Origin: Nonomuraea guangzhouensis
GTDB taxonomy: Bacteria > Actinomycetota > Actinomycetes > Streptosporangiales > Streptosporangiaceae
Assembly: GCF_019396345.1 (NCBI RefSeq)
Contig: NZ_JAHKRM010000025.1
Span: forward strand, 124,001-188,000
DNA: 64,000 bases
Direction: 5' to 3'
A model generated the notes under the pieces. It did no database searches. It was not told the DNA's origin and saw only the letters and a program-made list of their open reading frames with translations. Both the position numbers and the translations under genes were made by a program. Positions 1-7,336 of this stretch are shown here, one piece after another. The first letter of the stretch is position 1; the number at the start of each line of letters is the position of its first letter.

Positions 1-49
1 TGTACATACTCGTTGGGCCGCCGATCGCGCAGAACCTAGCGTCGATGGC

Positions 50-427
50 ATGTCACCGAAACGTGCTGCCGAGCCCCGCCAGGCCCCGCACAACGGGGTA
101 ACCGCCGATACAGCCAGCCAGCTGTATGAGGCGCTCGGGCCTGTGCAGCGGGAATTGAAACGGCGGCATATCCCGTGTCTGAGGGTGTCGATGATCAGCC
201 TGGAGTTGTGGGGACGGCAACCGCTGGCATTCCCCGAGTACCACACGCCCGCCATCGAGGTGTGGGACCGACAGGGGAAGATCGTGGCTGCCATCACGGT
301 GAGCGTTGATTTGAGCCACTTCTGCGTGGCCCTCCCTTCGCAGCAGAGCCGACCTCATCTTGTACCTGCCCAGGCTCCCGAACTGGTGGCAGCGCTCATT
401 CCTGGCTATGACCGGGAGGGGCTGTGA
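50..427 (+). CDS. Hypothetical protein, first of a coupled pair
   Basis: A 125-residue soluble protein with no signal peptide, membrane segment or family I recognise. The N-terminal third is basic and probably helical; the middle (EVWDRQGKIVAAITVSV) looks like beta strands. The ATG has no good Shine-Dalgarno upstream, so the start is uncertain and translation may be leaderless. Its TGA overlaps the GTG of the next gene, so the two are probably co-translated and work together. Third-position GC looks lower than in the metabolic genes further right, as expected of accessory DNA. No function is assigned. Confidence 0.6.
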   Translation: MSPKRAAEPRQAPHNGVTADTASQLYEALGPVQRELKRRHIPCLRVSMISLELWGRQPLAFPEYHTPAIEVWDRQGKIVAAITVSVDLSHFCVALPSQQSRPHLVPAQAPELVAALIPGYDREGL

Positions 428-1062
428 GTCTGGTGGCGAAGACGGGCGAGGCCGGGTTTCGCTATCCGTACGTGATCGGGTGGACGGGGGAAATCCAGAC
501 TCACCCGTTGAAATGGATACCGCACCGTGGCGGTTTCCAACTCGGCTACGCCATTCCGAGTCGTGGCGACTACAACAACGGCGTCTTGCGGCTGCGGCAG
601 GGCAAGAAGATGACGGGACGGCCCGACTTCACGTCGGTGAACACCAGGCGGCAGTGGCGTTGCATGGATAATCGGCTATGCCAGGTGTGCGCTTGTTCGG
701 CGGTAGACGCAGAGACGGGTCGGATCTGGTGGTTGCTGTCATCTGACTCCGGTGATGGTGGCGACGGCTATACCAACGCACCGCCGACGTGTCGGGGGTG
801 TATTCCGGAGGCGATCGCGCAGTGTCCGCACCTGCGGCGTAACGCCGCAGTCTTCACCGTGGGCAACTGCTCGCCGTTCGGTGTGCGAGCTGATGTGTTC
901 TTGCCCTACCTGCCGCCGCTGGTCCCGTACGAGCGCAACGTGGTGCTCACGTTCGACGACTACGACATGTGTAACGCGCTTGGCCGGGAGTTGCTGATGC
1001 GACTGCATGACGTGCAGCCGGCTGCCCTGATCGGTGATGCTCGGGCCTGGGACAGGCCGTAG
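424..1062 (+). CDS. Cysteine-rich hypothetical protein, second of a coupled pair
   Basis: A 212-residue protein starting at a GTG inside the stop codon of the upstream gene (GTGA overlap). It has eight conspicuous cysteines, including two CxxC pairs (C86/C89 and C123/C126) plus C80, C91, C134 and C149. The spacing suggests a zinc-ribbon-like metal site, which is inference. There is no signal peptide or transmembrane helix, so a cytoplasmic place is likely. The motif RRQWRCMDNRLCQVC resembles uncharacterised actinomycete proteins I have a vague memory of, but no function is known to me. The coupling means it probably acts with the 125-residue partner. Confidence 0.65.
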   Translation: MSLVAKTGEAGFRYPYVIGWTGEIQTHPLKWIPHRGGFQLGYAIPSRGDYNNGVLRLRQGKKMTGRPDFTSVNTRRQWRCMDNRLCQVCACSAVDAETGRIWWLLSSDSGDGGDGYTNAPPTCRGCIPEAIAQCPHLRRNAAVFTVGNCSPFGVRADVFLPYLPPLVPYERNVVLTFDDYDMCNALGRELLMRLHDVQPAALIGDARAWDRP

Positions 1063-1110
1063 GAGTCGGTGCCGGTCTCGATGGCGTTGCCGCCACGGTC
1101 AAGCAGCCGG

Positions 1111-1224
1111 CCCGGCGAAGCGTTTTTGGGAAGGCGGTCCGAGCGGAGCGAGGCCCTTCAGGGGGCGGGCGCCAGCCCGCCTGGAAGGACGTCCGGAGCG
1201 AAGCGGAGGGCCGTTGTGGGCGGG
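1111..1224 (+). repeat. Dispersed hairpin repeat, copy 1
   Basis: This intergenic block of about 113 bp recurs at 9844-9956 in the same orientation with roughly 8 mismatches by hand alignment. It carries a central hairpin (GGCGGGC-GCCA-GCCCGCC) and two related purine-rich words, CGAGCGGAGCGAGG and CCGGAGCGAAGCGGAGG. It lies downstream of the coupled hypothetical genes and close to the stop of the convergent caspase gene. No ORF fits it and no transposase is adjacent. A REP-like element is the best description. Confidence 0.8.
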
Positions 1225-1269
1225 CGGGCATCAAACAGCCAACCACCCAAACGGGTAAGGGGTGGGAAA

Positions 1270-1311
1270 AAGGAACGCCCGGAGCGAAGCGGAGGCCCTT
1301 TGAGGGTGGGC
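1270..1311 (+). repeat. Partial copy of the dispersed repeat
   Basis: The last third of the repeat at 1111-1224 (word CCGGAGCGAAGCGGAGG followed by a CCTTTGNGGG-type end) recurs here. It ends five bases before the stop codon of the caspase-propeller gene. The central hairpin is absent, so this is a truncated copy. Confidence 0.6.
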
Positions 1312-1315
1312 AGCG

Positions 1316-3259
1316 TCAGAGGCGGCCCGTCGTAGCGTCCAGGGCGTACACCTTGCTGTCGGTGCTGCCGACGTACACAAGCCCATCGACCACCACGGGA
1401 CTGGACCAACTGATGTCGCCGAGGGTGGTGTGGCTCCAGCGCACCCTGCCGGTGGTCGCGTCCAGCGCATGAACCTTGTCGTCGAAGCCGCCGATGTACA
1501 CCACGCCGTCGGTCACCGCTGGACGGGCGTCGATCTTTTCGCCGGTGGTGTAGGTCCAGTGCACCCGGCCAGTGGTCGCGTCCAGTGCGTACACCTTGCC
1601 ATCGGTGCTGCCGACGTACACCACTCCCTTGGCCTCCGCAGGGCTGGAGAGGACGGCGGCGCCGGTGGTGTAGGTCCAGCGCACCCGGCCAGTGGTCGCG
1701 TTCAGGGCGTACACCTTGCCGTCGCCGCTGCCGACGTACACCATTCCGCCGGCCACCGCCGGATTGGAGTCGACGGCGCCGCCGGTGGTGTAGGTCCAGC
1801 GCACCCGGCCGGTGGCCGAGTCCAGCGCGTACAGTTTGTCGTCGTCGCTGCCGATGTACACGATTCCGTCGGCCACCGCCGGGCTGGAGAGGATGGCGCC
1901 GCCGGTGGGGCGGGTCCAGCGCGCGCGGCCGGTGGCCGCGTCCAGGGCGTACACCTTGCCGTCGCGACTGCCGACGTACACCATTCCGCCGGCCACCGCC
2001 GGATTGGAGTTGACTTCGCCCTTGGTCGCATGGGTCCAGCGCGCGCGGCCGGTGGCCGCGTCCAGGGCGTGCACCTTCTTGTCGCGACTGCCGACATACA
2101 CCATTCCCTCAGCCACTGCTGGACCGGAGTAAACGTGGCCGCCAGTGGTGTAGGTCCAGCCCACCCGGCCGGTGGCCGCGTCCAGCGCGTACACCTTGTG
2201 GTCGCTGCTGCCGATGTACACGATTCCGTCGGCCACTGTCGGGCTGGAGATGATGAAATCGCCAGTGGTGTACGTCCAGCCGATCGCGCGGGTCGGTGCG
2301 CTGGGAGCGCTGGATGCGGCAGGCGTACTGCCGACGGAGCCGGGCGTTTGCGGCCCTCGTGAAGCCAGCAGCAGGCTGGCGATGACGACAGCAGAGGTCG
2401 CGGTGGCGGTCACCGCGATTCTCCATCCGGTCCGTGCTCGTGACTGAAGGGCGGCGCGACCGGATTCATGGGGAGGTGGAGTAGCCCATGAAGAGGACGC
2501 CTGGCCTTGGGAAGCCGGGTTGCGGGTGAAGACGAGCCGGCCGGCGGTGTCGGTGCCTCGCTGGTTGGGCTCCGGCAGGCCCCGGCTGTGGAGACGCTGG
2601 CGCAGATGCGGGTAGAGCAGGTCCAAGGTGAGCCACATCGGGCCGTCGGGCAGGCCGGTGCGGACCAGGTCCAGGAGTTCGCCGGTGAAGGACGTGCAGG
2701 CGTTGGCCTGCCGGCCCAGCGGAGGAACATGAGCGGTATGGTCGCTGGCCGTCAGCGTGTAGGCGCCACGGATGCCGGCGCTGTCGGCGACGCCCTCGGC
2801 GGACAACGCCTGGACGGCACGGCCGGAGTAGCAGCAGTCCAGGATCACCACTTTGACCCGTGCGGGGCTGTCCAGCAGCGCTTGACGCAGGCGTTCGTAC
2901 TCCAGGCCGGTGACGTCGGGATCGCCCTCGTCGGTGCCGGTCAGCGGCAGGCACAGATGCCCGTTCTGCAGGATGATCCCGTGCCCGACGAAGTACACCA
3001 GCAGCACGTCGGTTGTGTCGCGGGCCAGCCGCCGCAAGGTCCGCACCAGGCCGGCCACGTCGGCGGGGTTGGGGATGAGGGTGATCTGCTCGGCCGGCCA
3101 GCCGCACAGGTTGGGGTCTGTCAGGACTTGGTGCAGTCCGTCAAGGCTGTTGGCCGCAGCGGGTAGCGGGCGGAACGCCTTGTCGTCGTACGCCGAGACA
3201 CCGATCAGGATTGCCCGGGAGCGGGGGTGGTCAGGCGAGCGGGGCGCCTCAGGACTCAT
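1316..3259 (-). CDS. Caspase-like protease with TM helix and 8-blade PQQ-like propeller
   Basis: 647 residues. Residues 15-250 are a C14-type caspase/metacaspase fold: RAILIGVSAYDD at the N-terminus, the catalytic His in YFVGHG (H93) and the catalytic Cys in DCCYSG (C143). A single hydrophobic helix follows at about 280-300. A low-complexity Ser/Ala/Pro linker leads to eight near-identical 40-residue repeats (core VYVGSxDxKVYALDATTG) that should form a PQQ-type beta-propeller, probably outside the membrane with the protease inside. The start ATG lies within the end of the EACC1-type gene (11-bp overlap), so the two are co-translated. Caspases next to EACC1 are known from predicted bacterial conflict systems. 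The protein probably senses a ligand through the propeller and cleaves proteins, perhaps its own host's, when triggered; that is inference. Confidence 0.85.
   Translation of the reverse strand: MSPEAPRSPDHPRSRAILIGVSAYDDKAFRPLPAAANSLDGLHQVLTDPNLCGWPAEQITLIPNPADVAGLVRTLRRLARDTTDVLLVYFVGHGIILQNGHLCLPLTGTDEGDPDVTGLEYERLRQALLDSPARVKVVILDCCYSGRAVQALSAEGVADSAGIRGAYTLTASDHTAHVPPLGRQANACTSFTGELLDLVRTGLPDGPMWLTLDLLYPHLRQRLHSRGLPEPNQRGTDTAGRLVFTRNPASQGQASSSWATPPPHESGRAALQSRARTGWRIAVTATATSAVVIASLLLASRGPQTPGSVGSTPAASSAPSAPTRAIGWTYTTGDFIISSPTVADGIVYIGSSDHKVYALDAATGRVGWTYTTGGHVYSGPAVAEGMVYVGSRDKKVHALDAATGRARWTHATKGEVNSNPAVAGGMVYVGSRDGKVYALDAATGRARWTRPTGGAILSSPAVADGIVYIGSDDDKLYALDSATGRVRWTYTTGGAVDSNPAVAGGMVYVGSGDGKVYALNATTGRVRWTYTTGAAVLSSPAEAKGVVYVGSTDGKVYALDATTGRVHWTYTTGEKIDARPAVTDGVVYIGGFDDKVHALDATTGRVRWSHTTLGDISWSSPVVVDGLVYVGSTDSKVYALDATTGRL
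1320..2290 (-). repeat. Eight 120-bp in-frame propeller repeats
   Basis: The 3' half of the caspase gene is eight tandem units of 120 bp (40 codons), highly alike at DNA level: blocks such as GCGTACACCTTGCCGTCG recur at constant spacing. The similarity at synonymous sites suggests recent duplication or gene conversion. The gene stops right at the end of blade eight. Confidence 0.9.
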
Positions 3260-3599
3260 CGGGCGCCCGCAATACTTGGCGCAGCAGCGGCGCGATGTCC
3301 TGGTCCTTGACCCGCCGGGCGTCTAGCTTCACCTCGCCGGAGGCCTTGACGGTGATGGTGACGTCCGCCCGGCGGGTGGCCAGCCAGGTGGTCAGCGCCC
3401 GTGACAGGGCCGCGACCGCGCCTGCTGAGCTGAGTGCCAGGACGAGCGTGTCCAAGGCCCCGCCCAGCTCGTCCTCCGCCGCGGGCCTCCGTACGACCTT
3501 CACCGTCCCGGCCAGCGCCCGCTCGCTGGTCAACCATTGCCACAACGCGGCGAACTCCGCCGTCTCATCGCCACCTGTGAGCTGGATCTGTGTCTGCAT
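3249..3599 (-). CDS. Effector-associated constant component 1 (EACC1)-like adaptor
   Basis: 116 residues from the ATG at 3599, chosen because GGAGGGG lies 8 bases upstream; an in-frame extension to 3713 has no comparable site. The sequence (QIQLTGGDETAEFAALWQWL, then a small-residue hydrophobic helix, then ADVTITVKASGEVKLDARR) matches the pattern I know for EACC1. EACC1 is a small strand-helix adaptor coded next to caspase, trypsin or TIR effectors in actinobacterial conflict systems. It overlaps the caspase gene by 11 bp. Its likely job is to couple the caspase to an upstream signalling component not coded here. The family call is from memory of the pattern and needs a profile search. Confidence 0.7.
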   Translation of the reverse strand: MQTQIQLTGGDETAEFAALWQWLTSERALAGTVKVVRRPAAEDELGGALDTLVLALSSAGAVAALSRALTTWLATRRADVTITVKASGEVKLDARRVKDQDIAPLLRQVLRAPDES

Positions 3600-3840
3600 C
3601 AGCCGCCCCTCCACCGATGGGACCATCGCTCCAAGCAAAGCAGGGGAGGGAGTTCTGCGCTGCGGATTACCGCAAAGAGTGACCAACTGACAACAAACCG
3701 TCAACGGCCGCAACGCCTTCGCTAAGACCGCCGACTACCAACGTCCCGCCACCGGGCATCGAACCCGGCGAACAGGACGCCGATGAGTTTCAGTCGCGGC
3801 AGCGGTCTCACTTTTGAATCGACTGGAAGGAGTGGTTCCG

Positions 3841-4185
3841 GTGGACCTGTACAGCGTCGTGTGCGTGCGCGACCGGGTGACATCGCAGAAGTGGTTCGAG
3901 GCGTTCTTCAGGCGGCCGGCGGACGAGATCATCGGCGAGGAGTATCTGTGGCAGGTCGGTGAGAACGCGTGGGTCGTCATCGACGACCGGCCCGTGCGGG
4001 CCGCACGGGTGGGTGGCACCATGATCACCCTCGGCGTGTCCGACCTCGACGACATCCTGGCCCGGCTGGCCGCGCACGGCATCGAGCACGAACCCGTGGA
4101 AACCTACGGCAACGGCGTGCGCCACGTGGAAGTCCTCGACCCTGACGGCAACAGCCTGTCTCTCGCGGAGGCGCCCGCCCGGTGA
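3841..4185 (+). CDS. VOC-family (glyoxalase/bleomycin-resistance fold) protein
   Basis: 114 residues from the GTG at 3841, preferred over the ATG at 3814 because AAGGAG lies 7 bases before it. The protein has one vicinal-oxygen-chelate module: VDLYSVVCVRDRVTSQKWFE at the start, a central GGTMITLGVSDLDDILARL strand-helix, and the closing VEVLDPDGNSLSLAEAP strand. VOC proteins bind a metal or a small ligand between paired modules; with one module it should dimerise. The substrate cannot be told from sequence. It converges on the monooxygenase gene. Confidence 0.8.
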   Translation: MDLYSVVCVRDRVTSQKWFEAFFRRPADEIIGEEYLWQVGENAWVVIDDRPVRAARVGGTMITLGVSDLDDILARLAAHGIEHEPVETYGNGVRHVEVLDPDGNSLSLAEAPAR

Positions 4186-4200
4186 TCCTTGCTTGCTGCG

Positions 4201-5445
4201 CTACGTACGGTCTGGACGGGCGAAGGCCGGAGCATGTTCGGGGCGGGGCCCGAAGCCGACGAAGCGGGCGGGTATCTTGCGAAGCCCCGGGAACGCGCGG
4301 GTGAGGAAGAGCATGGACTTCGGCGGGCCGGAACGTTTGCCCGCGAACTGCTTCTCGAACATCACCCGCTGCAGCAGCCGCTGAGCATTCTGCACGATCA
4401 CGGTGGGGCGATACCTGCGCCGTTGCACGGCCGCGAGATCTGTGAGGGTGACGGTGTGCCGGCGCAACGGCTCGGCCAGGAGGGTGCCGGCCGCCACCGC
4501 GTCCTGGATGGCCAGGTTGATGCCCACTCCGCCGGCCGGTGACATGGCGTGCGCGGCGTCGCCGATGAGCAGCAGTCCGTCGAGGTACCAGCGCTTGAGC
4601 CGGTTCAGCCGCACGTCGAGTACGTGCACGTCGTCCATGCTCGCCAGCCCGCCGACCCGGTCGGCGAAGTCCGGCCGCAGGTGGGCGATGCGCTCTCGGA
4701 AGCGCGCTGTTCCTTCGGCCCGCAGTCGCGCGTCGGCGCCTTTGGCGGTGAAGTACGCCACTTGGTAGTAGTCGTCGCGGGCCAGGGAGATCAGTGCCTC
4801 GGGACCCCGGGCGACCGGCGTCACGCCGGCGGGCACCGCCCGCTCGTCGGCCGGCCGGGGCAGGCGGAACCACCAGACGTCGAACGGTACGCGGAATTCC
4901 TTGGGCGTCAGGCCCGCGTCGCGGCGCAGCGTGGAGTGCCTGCCGTCGCAGGCGACCGTCAGCTCGGCGCGGATCTGCCCGTCGCGGCCGTCCGCCGTAC
5001 GATACCGGACGCCGGTGACCTTCTCGCCGTCTCGTAGCAACGCGGTCGCCTCGGTGTTCATGCGCAGGGTGAAGCCGGGCTCCTCGTCGGCCGCCTTGGC
5101 GAGGAAGGAGAGCAAGTCCCATTGCGGCACCATCGCGAGGTAGTTGTACGGCTCCGGCAGCGCTTCGAAGTCGCCCAGGGTCACCATGCTCCCATCGGGC
5201 GCGGGGAGCGACAGGTTGCCCAGGCGGCTCTGCGGCAGGGCGCGAAAGCCGTCGCCGAGGCCGAGCTCGTCCATGAGCCGGATGGTGGCGGGATGCACGG
5301 TGTCCCCGCGGAAGTCGCGCAGGAAGTCGCCGTGTTTCTCCAGCACGGTGACCTCGATCCCGGCCCGGGCCAGCAGCAGGCCCAGCATCATGCCGGCCGG
5401 GCCGCCGCCGCACACCAGGACGCCGGTGCTTTCGGTGATCGTCAT
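4201..5445 (-). CDS. FAD-dependent monooxygenase (PHBH-type)
   Basis: 414 residues from the ATG at 5445 (AAAGGGA upstream; ATGA overlap with the preceding gene). Group A flavoprotein signatures are present: the Rossmann motif CGGGPAGMMLGLLLARAG near the N-terminus, DGRHSTLRRDAGL, and the FAD-ribityl motif LIGDAAHAMSPAGGVGIN. Such enzymes use NAD(P)H and oxygen to hydroxylate aromatic or polyketide substrates. It is the last gene of a three-gene coupled operon with a sulfotransferase and a small membrane protein, so hydroxylation and sulfation of one small molecule is a reasonable inference. A TetR-type regulator faces the operon. Confidence 0.88.
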   Translation of the reverse strand: MTITESTGVLVCGGGPAGMMLGLLLARAGIEVTVLEKHGDFLRDFRGDTVHPATIRLMDELGLGDGFRALPQSRLGNLSLPAPDGSMVTLGDFEALPEPYNYLAMVPQWDLLSFLAKAADEEPGFTLRMNTEATALLRDGEKVTGVRYRTADGRDGQIRAELTVACDGRHSTLRRDAGLTPKEFRVPFDVWWFRLPRPADERAVPAGVTPVARGPEALISLARDDYYQVAYFTAKGADARLRAEGTARFRERIAHLRPDFADRVGGLASMDDVHVLDVRLNRLKRWYLDGLLLIGDAAHAMSPAGGVGINLAIQDAVAAGTLLAEPLRRHTVTLTDLAAVQRRRYRPTVIVQNAQRLLQRVMFEKQFAGKRSGPPKSMLFLTRAFPGLRKIPARFVGFGPRPEHAPAFARPDRT

Positions 5446-5822
5446 GACTGTCCCTTTCCGCGTAGTCCGTACTGGATGAACAGGGCGATGACCACCAGGC
5501 GCAGGGCTACGTTGGCCCAGATCGACGGGTCCACCGCGGCGCGGGCGAACGCGTACGCCTCGACCGCGGCGGTGCAGGCGTGGAACACGATCATGGTCCG
5601 CGTGAGAAGACGCGCCGCCTCGGGGTCCCGCAGGCTTCTGCCGGCGAACGACAGGAACGCCACCGCCAGTTCGGCGGCCCCCAGGAGGTAGCACACCAGG
5701 TAGTCGTCCGGCGCGACGCGCACGCCTACGGCGCCGGGAATCAGGCCGGGCGCGGCGATGAGCACCACACCCGCAGCCAAGGTGACCAGGGCGTGGAGGG
5801 TGAGGAGGATGCGGAGGTTCAC
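5442..5822 (-). CDS. Small four-helix membrane protein
   Basis: 126 residues from the GTG at 5822. It has four predicted membrane helices, at roughly 4-28, 44-62, 74-94 and 100-118, with short polar loops. Similar proteins sit beside oxidoreductase and TetR genes in actinomycetes; no biochemical role is known to me. The start overlaps the sulfotransferase stop (GTGA) and the stop overlaps the monooxygenase ATG (ATGA), so it is translated as part of that operon. Confidence 0.75.
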   Translation of the reverse strand: MNLRILLTLHALVTLAAGVVLIAAPGLIPGAVGVRVAPDDYLVCYLLGAAELAVAFLSFAGRSLRDPEAARLLTRTMIVFHACTAAVEAYAFARAAVDPSIWANVALRLVVIALFIQYGLRGKGQS

Positions 5823-6460
5823 CTCGGCTCCCGTAGGCGGGTGAGGGCGGACTGCCGGTCGTTGAGTCGCGGGTAGGGCTCGCCAGGGACGGGCACGCCG
5901 AGGAAGTCGCATAACGGCTCCCAGCCCTGACCGGTCTCGTAGATCAGGACGCGGTCCGCGGGGAGCGCCCCGGTGACGTCGGCGGTGTGCCGCCGGAACA
6001 TCTCCACGGCGTGGCTCTCCGCAGGCATCGGGTCGGCCGGTGTCGTGCCGAAGGTGTCGCGCCAGATGTGGTCCAGCAGCGGTCGCATGCCGGTGACCAC
6101 GGGCTGGAGTTCGGCAGGTGCCGCGGCGGGGTCGTGCAGCAGCGCGAAGACGGTGTCGCGGAGGCTGACGTACCAGGCGTGGGGGTCGCGCACGGTCAGA
6201 ATGACCTTCGCGTCGGGGTAGGCCCGCGCGAGCGGGCGCCAGAAGTAGGCGCTCGGCCAGTCCACCGCGGCCTGGTAACCCCGCAGCAGACCCGTCCAGT
6301 CGACCGGCTCCTCGAGGGCCTGCCGCCACCGCGGCGCCTGCTCTGGATGGGCGCCGATCTCCTGCATGTGGTGGCAGGGACCGAAGCCGAGCAGCTCCAG
6401 CGCCGCCTTCAGCGACGTGGTCCCGGTACGCGGCAGTCCCGCGCCGATCACGCTGATCAT
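5819..6460 (-). CDS. PAPS-dependent sulfotransferase family protein
   Basis: 213 residues from the ATG at 6460, which has AGGAGG seven bases upstream. The N-terminal phosphosulfate-binding loop GAGLPRTGTTSLKAALE and a 3'-phosphate-binding-like segment VILTVRDPHAWYVSLRDT are clear. The C-terminus (LCDFLGVPVPGEPYPRLND) is typical of the Sulfotransfer_4-type family. It should move sulfate from PAPS to a hydroxyl of a small acceptor. It leads the operon and diverges from the regulator at 6515. Confidence 0.85.
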   Translation of the reverse strand: MISVIGAGLPRTGTTSLKAALELLGFGPCHHMQEIGAHPEQAPRWRQALEEPVDWTGLLRGYQAAVDWPSAYFWRPLARAYPDAKVILTVRDPHAWYVSLRDTVFALLHDPAAAPAELQPVVTGMRPLLDHIWRDTFGTTPADPMPAESHAVEMFRRHTADVTGALPADRVLIYETGQGWEPLCDFLGVPVPGEPYPRLNDRQSALTRLREPR

Positions 6461-6476
6461 CCGTACGCCTCCTAAT

Positions 6477-6490
6477 TCATCAGAGGATGA
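6477..6490. promoter_or_regulatory. Candidate operator between sulfotransferase operon and double-HTH regulator
   Basis: The 54-bp divergent gap holds the inverted repeat TCATC-AGAG-GATGA. It sits just upstream of the sulfotransferase ribosome site and 24 bp from the regulator start, a usual place for a TetR-type autoregulated operator. Confidence 0.4.
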
Positions 6491-6514
6491 GACTCTTATG
6501 GAGACAGTACACAT

Positions 6515-7324
6515 ATGAGGGTCATACCGGAAGCGGTACCATCGCACCTCGTGGACCGAAACCTCGTGGAGGCCGCGCTGGCAGCCGCCGAGCAGCACGG
6601 CAAAGACGTGGCCGACCTGCCGCTGAGCGCCATCGCGGCCGCCGCGGGCATCTCCCGCAGCACCCTGATCAGAAGGCTCCACGGGTCACGGGCACAGCTG
6701 GACGAGGCGGTCCGGGAGGCCGGAATCGACCCCGGCGGGCGCCCGCCGGTCCGGGAGCGGGCCATCGAGGCCGCAGCCACGCTGATCGCCCGCGACGGGC
6801 TCGGCGCGGTCACCATGGAGGCCGTCGCGGCCGCCGCGCGCTGCTCCCCGACCAGCCTGCACGCCGTCTTCGGCAACCGTGATGGCCTGCTCGCCACCAT
6901 GTTCGACCGGTACGTCCCCGTGCCGGATCTGGAAGCGCTGGCCGCCGAACCGCCCGAACGCCTCGAGGACATGGTTCACGCCGTCTACGCCGCGCTGGCC
7001 GAGGCGTTCGCCCGCGAGCCACGGGTGCTGCCGGCCATCTTCGGCGACCTGTTCACCCGTCCCGACGGCACCGCCGCCCGGATGCTCAAGGCCAATCTGC
7101 CCAGAATGTTCGCCAGTCTCAGCACCCTGCTGACCACACAGATCCAAGCCGGTCGGCTACGGCCCCTGCCTCTGCCGCTCCTCATCCAGCTCATGATCGG
7201 CCCAATGGCGGGGCACATGCTGCTGCGTCCCGTCCTGCAGGACGGGCTGGGGGAAGGCCTGCCCCCTGTGGAAGCGGTCGCGCGGACCTTCGCCGAGGCG
7301 TTCATCCGCGCCACCGCCCCCTGA
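6515..7324 (+). CDS. TetR/AcrR-type regulator with two tandem HTH segments
   Basis: 269 residues. Two helix-turn-helix units are visible: one at about 36-65 (LSAIAAAAGISRSTLIRRL) and the usual TetR one at about 95-125 (MEAVAAAARCSPTSLHAVFG), followed by an all-helical ligand domain. Standard TetR proteins have only the second. It diverges from the sulfotransferase/monooxygenase operon with a small inverted repeat between, so it is the likely repressor of that operon and of itself. GGAGA 10 bases before the ATG gives a weak ribosome site. The ligand is unknown. Confidence 0.85.
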   Translation: MRVIPEAVPSHLVDRNLVEAALAAAEQHGKDVADLPLSAIAAAAGISRSTLIRRLHGSRAQLDEAVREAGIDPGGRPPVRERAIEAAATLIARDGLGAVTMEAVAAAARCSPTSLHAVFGNRDGLLATMFDRYVPVPDLEALAAEPPERLEDMVHAVYAALAEAFAREPRVLPAIFGDLFTRPDGTAARMLKANLPRMFASLSTLLTTQIQAGRLRPLPLPLLIQLMIGPMAGHMLLRPVLQDGLGEGLPPVEAVARTFAEAFIRATAP

Positions 7325-7336
7325 GCCTGCCACGGT

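Noticed and set aside
1430..2362. Long plus-strand open frame opposite the propeller repeats
   Set aside because: It is the mirror of the 120-bp repeats; the minus strand has the domain motifs, ribosome site and coupling.
3752..3768. tRNA T-arm-like sequence on the minus strand (CCGGG-TTCGATG-CCCGG)
   Set aside because: No matching acceptor, anticodon or D arm was found around it, so it is not a tRNA gene.
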